This document shows, in pieces, positions 52,463 through 60,185 of a stretch of DNA of 64,000 bases. The notes below the pieces were generated by a model. The model saw only the letters and a program-made list of their open reading frames with translations, made no database searches and had not been told where the DNA came from. Source of the DNA: Paenibacillus athensensis. Its GTDB lineage: Bacteria; Bacillota; Bacilli; Paenibacillales; NBRC-103111. How positions within the stretch are numbered: the first letter of the stretch is position 1; each line of letters opens with the position of its first letter. The stretch lies in contig NZ_MYFO02000005.1 in assembly GCF_004514475.2 (NCBI RefSeq), positions 124,001-188,000 of the forward strand, given 5' to 3'. Both the position numbers and the translations under genes were made by a program.

Positions 52463-52705
52463 CTACACCTGATTGTTGACGGCCGGTTTAAAGTCCTGAT
52501 CGTTAATCGGCGCATCGATAAAGTCATTATCGTAAATCACATTCGCCACATTGGCCGTGAACGCTGCGCCGATATTTTCGCCGTAGCCGTAGTTGTTCTT
52601 GCTGTGGGAGTCCCAGCTGGATTGCGCATTCTCCCCGATTCCGACAGTGGCGTTCGTATTCAAATTGTTCACATTGATCATGTTAAAAACGATTGAAGTC
52701 GGCAT
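52463..52705 (-). CDS. GerPA/GerPF-type spore germination protein
   Basis: 80 residues: FNMINVNNLNTNATVGIG, HSKNNYGYGENIGAA, and NVIYDNDFIDAPINDQDF. Shares the HSKNN and YDND(A/F)ID motifs with the next gene, so the two are tandem paralogues. GAGGAG lies before the ATG at 52705. Confidence 0.82.
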   Translation of the reverse strand: MPTSIVFNMINVNNLNTNATVGIGENAQSSWDSHSKNNYGYGENIGAAFTANVANVIYDNDFIDAPINDQDFKPAVNNQV

Positions 52706-52879
52706 AGCTCACTCCTCACTCCTGCCCCGCGCCATACGTACGGCCACCTGCCTTCACGTCAGGGCAAGCGTAGTCAAAGCATGTGTAGTAGCCTATGCAA
52801 ACAGCCGCAGATCGGTGCCCCGTTGCAAAGAAAAAGAGACCCCGCCCTCTCAGGCAAGATCCCTCTTCCATTTCCGCGG

Positions 52880-53188
52880 TTACCACCAGAATCCAGGGCC
52901 CGCTCCGTAGCCAATACCGCCACCGAAGCCGCCTCCATAACCAAATCCGCCACCGTAGCCATAAGGACCGTAGGCATAAGGCGCCGTTCCGATCGCCAGC
53001 AAGTCGAACAAAACCAGCGGAATGATCGCTTTGGTCTGCACGTTTTTCCCTTTTTTCGGTGCGAGAATCAGTGTATCTCCTTTAATTCGAACGAGCTTGC
53101 CGGAAACGGTCGAGCCGTCCTTTTTCAGCGCTACCACCTGTCGACCAACGAGCTTTTTCACATCTGCTTTCGTGATCAGGGAAGACAC
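52880..53188 (-). CDS. LSm/SH3-like protein with Gly/Tyr-rich tail, coat-like
   Basis: 102 residues. Residues about 5-60 look like a small beta-barrel (VGRQVVALKKDGSTVSGKLV, then GDTLILAPKKGK), of the LSm/KOW kind. The end is Gly/Tyr/Phe-rich (GGGFGYGGGFGG) and closes with GFWW. GTG start at 53188 with a near-perfect AAAGGAGGTGG site. Composition and location next to GerP-type genes suggest a spore coat or exosporium protein. Family not named with confidence. Confidence 0.65.
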   Translation of the reverse strand: MSSLITKADVKKLVGRQVVALKKDGSTVSGKLVRIKGDTLILAPKKGKNVQTKAIIPLVLFDLLAIGTAPYAYGPYGYGGGFGYGGGFGGGIGYGAGPGFWW

Positions 53189-53358
53189 AAGCTTCCACCT
53201 CCTTTGAGTTTCAGCAAGGATACATTGCTCTACACTATACGCCGTATTTCCTGCTGACGCTTGGACCTTCGCCCGACCCTCGCGCAAATCAGGCGCGTTC
53301 GCGGTCTGGTTGCAGTCAGGACCATCAGACCGGCCTGCTTTCGTCCTTATGTCTAAAA

Positions 53359-53640
53359 TTACCGCATCACCTGTTTAAAATGAGGTATCCTTTCTTTGAC
53401 GTTTGCATCACCGAAAGCGAGTAACTCTGCTGATTTCGGCGCCTTAACTCTGGATATATGAATACCATTCAGACAATTTTCACACCAAATACTCAAAAAT
53501 CCAATTCTGGATGACGGATCTCCAACATATTGAAAATCAATCTTATCGCTTTCACATTCTGGACAATAACGAATAGGATTGGGATCTGGATTACCGGATA
53601 AATCAACAGTTAGCTTTAACCAAGCAGGGAAATCACCCAT
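53359..53640 (-). CDS. small zinc-ribbon-like protein, paralogue 1 (93 aa)
   Basis: Four cysteines in two knuckles: C26 and C29 (YCPECES) and C53 and C56 (WCENC), a zinc ribbon. ATG 53640 has GAGGTGG five bases upstream. A near-copy lies at 54151-54432. It is at the distal end of the EndoU toxin locus; such small proteins in toxin loci are often immunity or accessory proteins, which is inference. Lower GC than the core genes. Confidence 0.65.
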   Translation of the reverse strand: MGDFPAWLKLTVDLSGNPDPNPIRYCPECESDKIDFQYVGDPSSRIGFLSIWCENCLNGIHISRVKAPKSAELLAFGDANVKERIPHFKQVMR

Positions 53641-53723
53641 ATTTTCCACCTCACTTTGTTGGAATTGCATCCTAACAAAAATTAGGTTAATCGTTGGAAG
53701 TGACCACATTCAATCTGATTCGC

Positions 53724-53772
53724 GTATTTCTTCAATTCGTTTCATAACCGTCTTATCGTTTATGAGTGACTT
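53724..53772 (-). pseudogene. remnant of a second copy of the immunity gene
   Basis: About 49 bases matching 54679-54727 inside the gene at 54614-55030; the first 24 bases (GTATTTCTTCAATTCGTTTC and the next four) are identical. It joins directly to sequence that in the other copy lies about 100 bases away, outside the gene, so the 3' end has been deleted. Confidence 0.6.
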
Positions 53773-53782
53773 TTTATCAGCA

Positions 53783-54034
53783 TTACGATTCAAAAGTTGT
53801 TTTTTCGGGAAACTGTCCATTTTCATTATACAGGCATCTTGCTAATCTCTGAGCCGCTCTATTGAAATAAAATTTTGAATCGTTGTGAGCGTTCTCAACT
53901 GGCTCAATTTCCTGTATAGTTTCTTCCTGTTTATTTAGTTCAATTTTTCCCATCGCTTGTTCATTTGGGCCAAAACGATAAATAACCTTTTCATCGTCTT
54001 CATACTCTTTTAGCAATAATACAAAAGAAGCCAC
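53783..54034 (-). CDS. small hypothetical protein of the toxin locus (83 aa)
   Basis: Begins with GTG at 54034 (VASFVLLLKEYEDDEKVIY) after GGAGGG six bases upstream. Contains FGPNEQAMGKIELNK and FNRAAQRLARCL. No metal or membrane motif. Lies between the two zinc-ribbon paralogues in the same orientation as the toxin. It may be an immunity-type or accessory protein. Its last residues run up to the immunity remnant, so its C-terminus may have been altered by the rearrangement there. Confidence 0.6.
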   Translation of the reverse strand: MASFVLLLKEYEDDEKVIYRFGPNEQAMGKIELNKQEETIQEIEPVENAHNDSKFYFNRAAQRLARCLYNENGQFPEKTTFES

Positions 54035-54150
54035 TGAAATCCCTCCTAAGGTCTCCCACCCTGCCCGAATTTTCAGACGCAGAATGTGCCGTCTCATAGT
54101 TCGTTTTGAAAATCCCCTCAAATTTGGATTCGAATATCTCATGATTCAAA

Positions 54151-54432
54151 TCAGGCGCGTTCGCCTTTGGTCGTAGTTAGGATCATCAGATCGGCCAGAC
54201 CTCTGTCCCCAAAAACAAATAGCTTTGCTGATTCAGGCACCCTAGCTCTGGATATATGAATACCATTCAGACAATTTTCATACCAAATACTCAAAAATCC
54301 AATCCTTGATCCTGGTTCTCCCACATATTGAAAATCGATCTTTTCACTTTCACATTCGGGGCAACGATGAATATGATTGGAATCTGCATTGCCGGAGAAA
54401 TCCTCAGAAAATTCTGCTAGCAGCAATGCCAT
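54151..54432 (-). CDS. small zinc-ribbon-like protein, paralogue 2, one Cys lost
   Basis: 93 residues, closely related to the product of 53359-53640 (ES-KIDFQYVG, RIGFLSIW, ENCLNGIHISR shared). The third Cys is Tyr (WYENC), so the zinc site is probably broken. The C-terminal residues differ from the other copy because the frame continues into the duplicated flank. ATG 54432 or GTG 54447 could be the start; AAAAAGGTG precedes both. Probably a decaying duplicate. Confidence 0.55.
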   Translation of the reverse strand: MALLLAEFSEDFSGNADSNHIHRCPECESEKIDFQYVGEPGSRIGFLSIWYENCLNGIHISRARVPESAKLFVFGDRGLADLMILTTTKGERA

Positions 54433-54613
54433 TAAAATCGTAGTCACCTTTTTACAACCAGCTTCACTAGAACCAACTAAACTGTGCCCATCAAATTCAA
54501 AGGAATATCATTTACCCTAACAAAAATCAGGTCAATCATGGTAGAAACTGACCATAATCAACCTGATTCGCGTAACGGAAAGGCGAAAAACTTTACAGCG
54601 CTATTTAATCCTA

Positions 54614-55030
54614 TTAATCCGACAGCTTCGCAATAAAATCCTCAAATATCTTTCGTGTTGCCACACCACACCGTGGTAGTATTTCTTCAATTCGTTTCAT
54701 AATTGACTTATCGCTTGAGAGTAACTCTCTATTATGTGAACTAACCATTACTCTCAATGAATCAACACACGTTGTAAATAATTCTTCATCGGCAACAGTC
54801 GATAATAAAAGTAAACTTTCTATTACCGCCTTATCATTCATATCACTGTCAACACAATACGCGTATCGAACTTGCCAGTCAATCGGCTTTAAAAGAACAC
54901 AATGTAATAATTGTTCCCAATCTCTCTCCTTAAATTCTTCCAGAATCTCTCTGGCAATTGAAAATCCTTCATCATACCAGTAATCTACTGTAAATTCACC
55001 AGATAAATAATCATCGAACTCTTCAAACAT
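54614..55030 (-). CDS. probable immunity protein for the EndoU toxin
   Basis: 138 residues, acidic and helical, starting MFEEFDDYLSGEFTVDYWYD, with repeat-like helices (LLHCVLLKPIDWQVRYAYC). GGAGG eight bases before the ATG. It lies 47 bases downstream of the toxin stop on the same strand, the standard position of an immunity gene in polymorphic toxin loci. Family assignment (Imm30-like or HEAT-like) is not certain. A fragment of a second copy remains at 53724-53772. Confidence 0.7.
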   Translation of the reverse strand: MFEEFDDYLSGEFTVDYWYDEGFSIAREILEEFKERDWEQLLHCVLLKPIDWQVRYAYCVDSDMNDKAVIESLLLLSTVADEELFTTCVDSLRVMVSSHNRELLSSDKSIMKRIEEILPRCGVATRKIFEDFIAKLSD

Positions 55031-55077
55031 TTCAACATCCTCCCTGAAATGAAATCCAGTACAAAATCTGTCTGTAA

Positions 55078-56622
55078 TCAATGGAATCCGGGTAGTAGTG
55101 CTGTTGCTCCTCCACCTGTTGGATAACCGCTAATTACATGATCACCAATTTTAATAACTTCAATCTGTACTCCATCAAGAATGCCCCTGTGTAATGTGGC
55201 GCCATCCCTTATTCGTTGACCAATCATTGGCGTATCGCCTATTTGGGCAATATGATCAAGAATCTTTTTATCGGGCCATGATTCAGGGAATATCGTACTT
55301 GTCTTAATTTTAGAAAGATTGCCATCTGGAAATTGTGTTGTAAATTTTACTTTCTTTGTTCCGTCAGTGTTTATTGATACCACTTCTACGGCATAATTGG
55401 GATGAGTATTTGTGATCTCCGGTGAATGCCCGCCAATCAATTCGTTTTTAGCAAGATCTTTGCGTTGACCTAATAGGATTTTTTCTTTCATCTCATCGCT
55501 GATTACCGTTTTATAAGAACTCCCCACACTCTCCCCAACCCGCGCCCCATCCTTCACCGCTTCCTCTGCGCCAACAACCGCTTTAACCCCTTTACTGATG
55601 CCTTTGGCAATCGGCTTGGCGACCGCGGGGGCGATCAGTGCCGCTCCGGCCAAACCGTAGTCCCAGCCGCCGAGCTCGCGGCCTGTCACCGAGTCCTTGC
55701 CTGTGGAGAGGTCAACAACGGCTTTGATCGAGCCGACGATCGGTGTCAGATCGAGCACCAGCGATTCCCAGGCCCGCGCCTTTTCGCGAGATTCCTCCTC
55801 GACCACCTTGCGGCCGATCACATATCCGGTCATCGCCTCCAGGTTCTGCGGGTCCAGCGGCTGGAACGTTCGCGGATCGTAGCCCATCTGCATGACATAC
55901 AGGAAAAACGGCGTGTAGTCCACAGGCATCATCAGCAAAATATCGCCGGGCAGGTAGTTGCCTCCTTGCCGATTGTACACAGCGACCAACTCCTGCAGCC
56001 TGTCAAAATCCATCAGCGTCCGATTACCCTGTCCGTCGATATAATACACCGTATGGCTGCCCGGATGCTCCCGCTCGTAGCCGCCAACCATCGCCTTGAA
56101 TGCTTGCGGGTTGCGCTCGGTCAGCTCCGTCGATTCCTCCGCCGTGCGGTAGGCCCGCTGCTGTGCCGCCTGATCGATGCTCGCCCGCAGCTGATCGCGC
56201 AAATTCGCCGGCACCTGGTCCCAATGAAGACCCGGAATGTTGTATTTTTGCTGCTCGGCGTTGGCGATACTGTCCAGCAATTGCTGTTTCATATTGTCCG
56301 GCACTTTGGACCAGATCAGGCCCGGAATGTCCGGATAAGAAGACGGCAGCGACTGCCGCTCCAGCATATGTCGCGCTTGGCTGGCCAAACCGTCCTCCAT
56401 CCGCTGATAACGGTCCATCGCTTCCTGCATACAAGCATACAGGCTGGCCAGCCGCTGCTGCAAGCCGTCCACGTCGCGTTGCGCTTTATTGAGCCGCCCA
56501 GAAATGCCCCGACGCGCCGAGATGCCGACCTCCAGCCCATAGACCAATAGCCCCGCACCGCTGCGAACTTCATTCATACATCCCTGCTGCCGGCCTGCAT
56601 CCTGCGTCAAGCTACGAATCAC
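55078..56622 (-). CDS. polymorphic toxin: pre-toxin TG domain and EndoU nuclease
   Basis: 514 residues. N-terminal helical part (1-90) as in secreted WXG/LXG-like toxins; two 30-residue repeats with IPGLxWxxVPxN at 99-110 and 129-140; pre-toxin TG region about 285-345 (LTPIVGSIKAVVDLSTGKDS); C-terminal EndoU-type RNase about 395-514 with GGHS (H399), SKIKTSTIFPESWPDKKI and the closing ISGYP. EndoU domains cut RNA after uridine or in tRNA. GTG 56622 has GAAGG 11 bases upstream; the same frame extends back to a GAAGGTGGAG site with only ATT or CTG as start, which would restore KVDIDVIRSL, so the true start may be further upstream. No secretion genes are in the window. Confidence 0.85.
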   Translation of the reverse strand: MIRSLTQDAGRQQGCMNEVRSGAGLLVYGLEVGISARRGISGRLNKAQRDVDGLQQRLASLYACMQEAMDRYQRMEDGLASQARHMLERQSLPSSYPDIPGLIWSKVPDNMKQQLLDSIANAEQQKYNIPGLHWDQVPANLRDQLRASIDQAAQQRAYRTAEESTELTERNPQAFKAMVGGYEREHPGSHTVYYIDGQGNRTLMDFDRLQELVAVYNRQGGNYLPGDILLMMPVDYTPFFLYVMQMGYDPRTFQPLDPQNLEAMTGYVIGRKVVEEESREKARAWESLVLDLTPIVGSIKAVVDLSTGKDSVTGRELGGWDYGLAGAALIAPAVAKPIAKGISKGVKAVVGAEEAVKDGARVGESVGSSYKTVISDEMKEKILLGQRKDLAKNELIGGHSPEITNTHPNYAVEVVSINTDGTKKVKFTTQFPDGNLSKIKTSTIFPESWPDKKILDHIAQIGDTPMIGQRIRDGATLHRGILDGVQIEVIKIGDHVISGYPTGGGATALLPGFH

Positions 56623-56672
56623 GTCAATGTCTACCTTCAGCTCACGAATAACTCCACCTTCGTTTCAATTAT

Positions 56673-56700
56673 ATATTACGATATTGTAAAATATATTCAA
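56673..56700 (-). promoter_or_regulatory. promoter of the toxin operon
   Basis: On the minus strand TTGAAT (56695-56700), 16-base spacer, TAATAT (56673-56678), in AT-rich DNA. A near-palindrome at 56676-56689 (TTACGATATTGTAA) lies inside and may be an operator. Confidence 0.5.
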
Positions 56701-56731
56701 CATTTAGAACTAGTTTCCTGCAAGAAAGTCG

Positions 56732-56785
56732 CAACAAAAAAACAACCTCTCTCTCCGCCAAGCAGCAGATGAAGATGAGGTTGTT
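56732..56785 (-). terminator. rho-independent terminator after yfkK
   Basis: AACAACCTC/GAGGTTGTT arms, followed on the minus strand by TTTTTTTG. Confidence 0.75.
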
Positions 56786-56837
56786 CCCAAGGATTCCACC
56801 GTACTAACACCAGCAGACGTCCTCCTTATGGCGTTGC

Positions 56838-57062
56838 TTACGCCTTGCGCAGCTTGCCCAGCTCGGAGGTAATTGCGTCAATTTCGCTAATGCTGAATTT
56901 GTCCTTGCTGGCGACCATTTCGTACAAATCCTTTAAATCCTCGTAAGCCTCCGGCTTCAGATTCGCGCCTTTGATCGAACCGCCCGTGGCCATACGCAGC
57001 TTTTTCTTGATTTCCTCAAACATAAATTCAATGTTCTCTTCGGAAAATTGGGATAAATCCAT
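56838..57062 (-). CDS. yfkK: UPF0435/DUF1128 protein YfkK
   Basis: 74 residues beginning MDLSQFSEENIEFMFEEIKK and containing YEDLKDLYEMV and ITSELGKLRK, which match the UPF0435 family throughout. Cytosolic, function unknown. ATG 57062 with AAAGGAT-type site. Core Bacillales gene. Confidence 0.9.
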   Translation of the reverse strand: MDLSQFSEENIEFMFEEIKKKLRMATGGSIKGANLKPEAYEDLKDLYEMVASKDKFSISEIDAITSELGKLRKA

Positions 57063-57143
57063 CGCTTCCGTTCATCCTTTCCTTTGGCGCAGCCTGCCCT
57101 TATTGTAGCATTGACACGTGCGCTCCGCAAAAAAACAGCCGAC

Positions 57144-57794
57144 CTACAGCGATACCGCTGCCGGTCCCGTCCCGGAAACCAACGGCGGACGCGGCGAATC
57201 CGCTGCCGTCAGCCCCAGACTGCGGCAAATCAGCCGCACATGCTCCTCGGCGAGCTTCCGCACCTCTTCATAGCTGATTTTGAAATGAATCGAATACGAA
57301 ATAAAGCCGTGCAGCGACATAAATACGTTCCAAGGCAGCATATATTTGTTCTCAGCCAGCTCCTCCTGATCCTTGAGCACGCATTTAAGCACAGCCGCGA
57401 ACAAATCGAGACATTGCGCCTGCTCGGTCCGCGAATAGCGCAGCAGCTCCGGCTCCTGAATCATGAACATCATCTCGTAATGATTCGGATTGTTCAGCCC
57501 GAACCAGATGAACTCCAGCATCAGCTTTTGCAGCAGATTGACGCTATATTGCTCCTCACGCTGGACCATTTCGCGCTGTCGTTTGAGCAGGATGCTGAAA
57601 TCATCCTTGATCAGCGCATAGAACAGCTCCGCTTTTTCCTTAAAATGATAATACAGCGCTCCGTGACTGTATCCCATCGCCTTGGCAATGCTCCGCATCG
57701 TCAAAGAACGGTAGCCATGCTGGTAAAACAGCTCCCGCGATTCCTCCAGAATGCGTTCCCGGCTCAGCTCCTGCGCAACCGCTTTTCTTGCCAT
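57144..57794 (-). CDS. TetR-family transcriptional regulator
   Basis: 216 residues. N-terminal TetR helix-turn-helix about 10-57 (YRSLTMRSIAKAMGYSHGALYYHFKEK); the C-terminal ligand-binding part is helical and rich in aromatic and Met residues (NHYEMMFMIQEPEL). GGAGGG is five bases before the ATG. The target is not evident; no transporter gene is adjacent. Confidence 0.92.
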   Translation of the reverse strand: MARKAVAQELSRERILEESRELFYQHGYRSLTMRSIAKAMGYSHGALYYHFKEKAELFYALIKDDFSILLKRQREMVQREEQYSVNLLQKLMLEFIWFGLNNPNHYEMMFMIQEPELLRYSRTEQAQCLDLFAAVLKCVLKDQEELAENKYMLPWNVFMSLHGFISYSIHFKISYEEVRKLAEEHVRLICRSLGLTAADSPRPPLVSGTGPAAVSL

Positions 57795-57842
57795 ACGATC
57801 CCTCCGTCTTTATCGTGATGTAGATGCACAGCCTCGGCCCTG

Positions 57843-58478
57843 TCACGGCAGCTCCTTATGCGCCAGATAGGCGTCTTCGCCAATGGTAAGCTCCGCTTGC
57901 CCCTGCGTCAAATCCGTCAGCCACACCGTCAGCGCATCCGCTTCCTCGGACAAAGGCAGACATTCGACGCAAACCTTGTCCGTAAAGCTGGTTTCGCCAA
58001 GCAGCAAACCGCGGCCGCGAAGCTCATTTTCCAGCTTGCCGTACCACGTATAGTCCACCTCGACGAGAATCCGGCGGTGGCTGACCATATAAACCGGCTG
58101 CGCTGCTTCGATGCCGGTAACCGCCCCGTCGGTATACGCACGGATCAGCCCGCCCGCTCCCAGCATGATCCCGCCAAAATAACGGGTGACGACCACAGCG
58201 ACATTTTTCAGCCCCTGATGCTTAATCACTTCCAAAATCGGCTTGCCGGCCGTACCGCTCGGCTCTCCGTCGTCCGACTGCTTCTGGATCTGATCGCGCT
58301 CGCCGATCACATAAGCGGAGCAGTTGTGCGTGGCTGTCCCGTGCTGCTTTTTGATCTCGCCAATAAAGCGCAACGCTTCTTCCTCGCTGGCGACCGGCCG
58401 GGCATGTCCGATGAAACGCGACCGTTTGATCACGATTTCCGCTGCTCCATACGCTTGAACCGTTTTATAAGCTGGCAT
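57843..58478 (-). CDS. yigZ: YigZ/IMPACT family protein
   Basis: 211 residues. N-terminal IMPACT domain about 1-125 (EIVIKRSRFIGHARPV, DDGEPSGTAGKPIL, VTRYFGGIMLGAGGLIRAY) and C-terminal DUF1949 ferredoxin-like domain. The Bacillus counterpart is YvyE. Proposed to act in translation-related stress. ATG 58478 follows AAGGA by six bases; an upstream ATG at 58508 is less likely. Confidence 0.93.
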   Translation of the reverse strand: MPAYKTVQAYGAAEIVIKRSRFIGHARPVASEEEALRFIGEIKKQHGTATHNCSAYVIGERDQIQKQSDDGEPSGTAGKPILEVIKHQGLKNVAVVVTRYFGGIMLGAGGLIRAYTDGAVTGIEAAQPVYMVSHRRILVEVDYTWYGKLENELRGRGLLLGETSFTDKVCVECLPLSEEADALTVWLTDLTQGQAELTIGEDAYLAHKELP

Positions 58479-58645
58479 ATCCAATCCTTGTCTCCATGTT
58501 TTCTTCATTCTATCGTACTTTGGAACGCTTCCACAATATCATTCCCACACTTCCTAGACATTTCTTGGGAAAAAATCAAAATTCGCGACCGCTGCCGCAC
58601 GAGCGCGCCCTTCTGATCGGAGCGGCCCGCACCGCCGCCCAAGCG

Positions 58646-58671
58646 CAAAAAAGCCTACCCCCAGGTAGGCT
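58646..58671 (-). terminator. rho-independent terminator after pgi
   Basis: GCCTACC/GGTAGGC stem around CCCA, followed on the minus strand by TTTTTT. Confidence 0.9.
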
Positions 58672-58685
58672 CAATCGCAAAGCGT

Positions 58686-60041
58686 CTATTGCTGCAAGCG
58701 GGCTTCCAGCTCCGCTTTTTCCTTCTCGTAGCCCGGTTTGCCAAGCAGCGCGAACATGTTGCGCTTATAGGCTTCTACACCCGGCTGATCGAACGGATTC
58801 ACGCCCAGCAGGTAGCCGCTGATGCCGCAGGCTTTTTCGAAAAAATACACCATATAGCCGAACGTGTACGGCGTCATATCGGCCAGTGTCACGATCAGGT
58901 TCGGCACGCCGCCGTCGGAATGCGCAAGCATCGTGCCTTCGAACGCCTTCTTGTTGACGAAATCCATCGTCTGGCCGGACAGGAAGTTCAAGCCGTCCAG
59001 ATCGTCGGCATCGGTGCCAATCGTAATTTGCTCAGGCACCTGCTCGACTTGAATGACCGTTTCGAACAAAATGCGGTTGCCTTCCTGCACGAATTGGCCC
59101 ATCGAATGCAGATCGGTGGAGAAATCGACGGAGGCCGGATAGATGCCCTTGCCGTCCTTGCCTTCGCTTTCGCCGAACAGCTGCTTCCACCACTCGGATA
59201 CAAAATGCAGCGACGGCTCGTAGTTGACGAGAATTTCGATCGTTTTGCCTTTGCGGTACAAGGCGTTGCGGACAGCCGCATATTGGTAGCTGGCGTTGTC
59301 AGCCAGGTTCGGGTTGCTGTAAGCCGTGCGCGCGTCGGCTGCGCCCTGCATCATCGCTTCGATGTCGATGCCGGCTGTGGCGATTGGCAGCAGACCTACC
59401 GCTGTCAGTACAGAATAGCGGCCGCCTACGTCGTCAGGAATGACGAACGACTCGTAGCCTTCCTCTGTCGCCAGCTTTTTCAAAGCGCCCTTGGCTTGGT
59501 CGGTCGTGGCGTAGATGCGCTTGCGCGCCGCTTCCTTGCCGTATTTCTTCTCCAGCAGCTCGCGGAAAATGCGGAACGCAATCGCCGGCTCCGTCGTCGT
59601 GCCCGATTTGGAAATGACGTTGACGGAGAAATTTTTCCCCTCCAGCAATTGCAGCAGATGCGTCACGTAGGTGGAGCTGATATTGTTGCCGACGAAATAA
59701 ATTTCCGGCGTCTTGCGCTTGTCCTGAGGCAGCAAATTATAGAAAGAATGCGACAGCATCTCGATCGCCGCACGGGCGCCCAGATACGAGCCGCCGATGC
59801 CAATGACGACCAGCGCGTCGGAATCGGATTGAATTTGCTTGGCAGCCGCTTGAATGCGGGCGAACTCTTCACGGTCGTAATCGGCGGGCAGATCGACCCA
59901 ACCTACGTAATCGGAGCCGGCTCCGGTCTTGTTGTGCAGCTGATCGTGAGCAAGCTTTACCTGCTCGGACAAATAGTCCACTTCATGCTGCGAAAAAAAC
60001 GATAAAGCTTTGCTGTAATCAAACTTTAAGGTATGGCTCAA
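58686..60041 (-). CDS. pgi: glucose-6-phosphate isomerase
   Basis: 451 residues, the usual length in Bacillus. Interconverts glucose 6-phosphate and fructose 6-phosphate. Seen: [32 protein letters not shown] and [20 protein letters not shown] start at 60041 with GGAGGAG six bases upstream; the frame stays open to 60626, but the extension is opposite the dehydrogenase gene and has no homology to Pgi. Divergent from the dehydrogenase-PilZ gene. Confidence 0.96.
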   Translation of the reverse strand: MSHTLKFDYSKALSFFSQHEVDYLSEQVKLAHDQLHNKTGAGSDYVGWVDLPADYDREEFARIQAAAKQIQSDSDALVVIGIGGSYLGARAAIEMLSHSFYNLLPQDKRKTPEIYFVGNNISSTYVTHLLQLLEGKNFSVNVISKSGTTTEPAIAFRIFRELLEKKYGKEAARKRIYATTDQAKGALKKLATEEGYESFVIPDDVGGRYSVLTAVGLLPIATAGIDIEAMMQGAADARTAYSNPNLADNASYQYAAVRNALYRKGKTIEILVNYEPSLHFVSEWWKQLFGESEGKDGKGIYPASVDFSTDLHSMGQFVQEGNRILFETVIQVEQVPEQITIGTDADDLDGLNFLSGQTMDFVNKKAFEGTMLAHSDGGVPNLIVTLADMTPYTFGYMVYFFEKACGISGYLLGVNPFDQPGVEAYKRNMFALLGKPGYEKEKAELEARLQQ

Positions 60042-60185
60042 CTTTCTCTCCTCCAACACTGTTTTTTCCCTTTTCCTAGCATACTTATTTGATCGCTTAA
60101 TTGCAAGCGAAGTCTGACATTCACACGAAAGTTTCGACGTGATAGAATGGAAAGAGTTGAACCAAACTAATGCCGAGGTGATTGA

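Noticed and set aside
52828-52870. Terminator after the Gly/Tyr-rich protein gene
   Set aside because: AAGAG/CTCTT arms pair, but the inner stem is poor; not strong enough to list.
58689-60005. 438-codon open frame on the plus strand
   Set aside because: Antisense to pgi, low-quality composition, no ribosome site.
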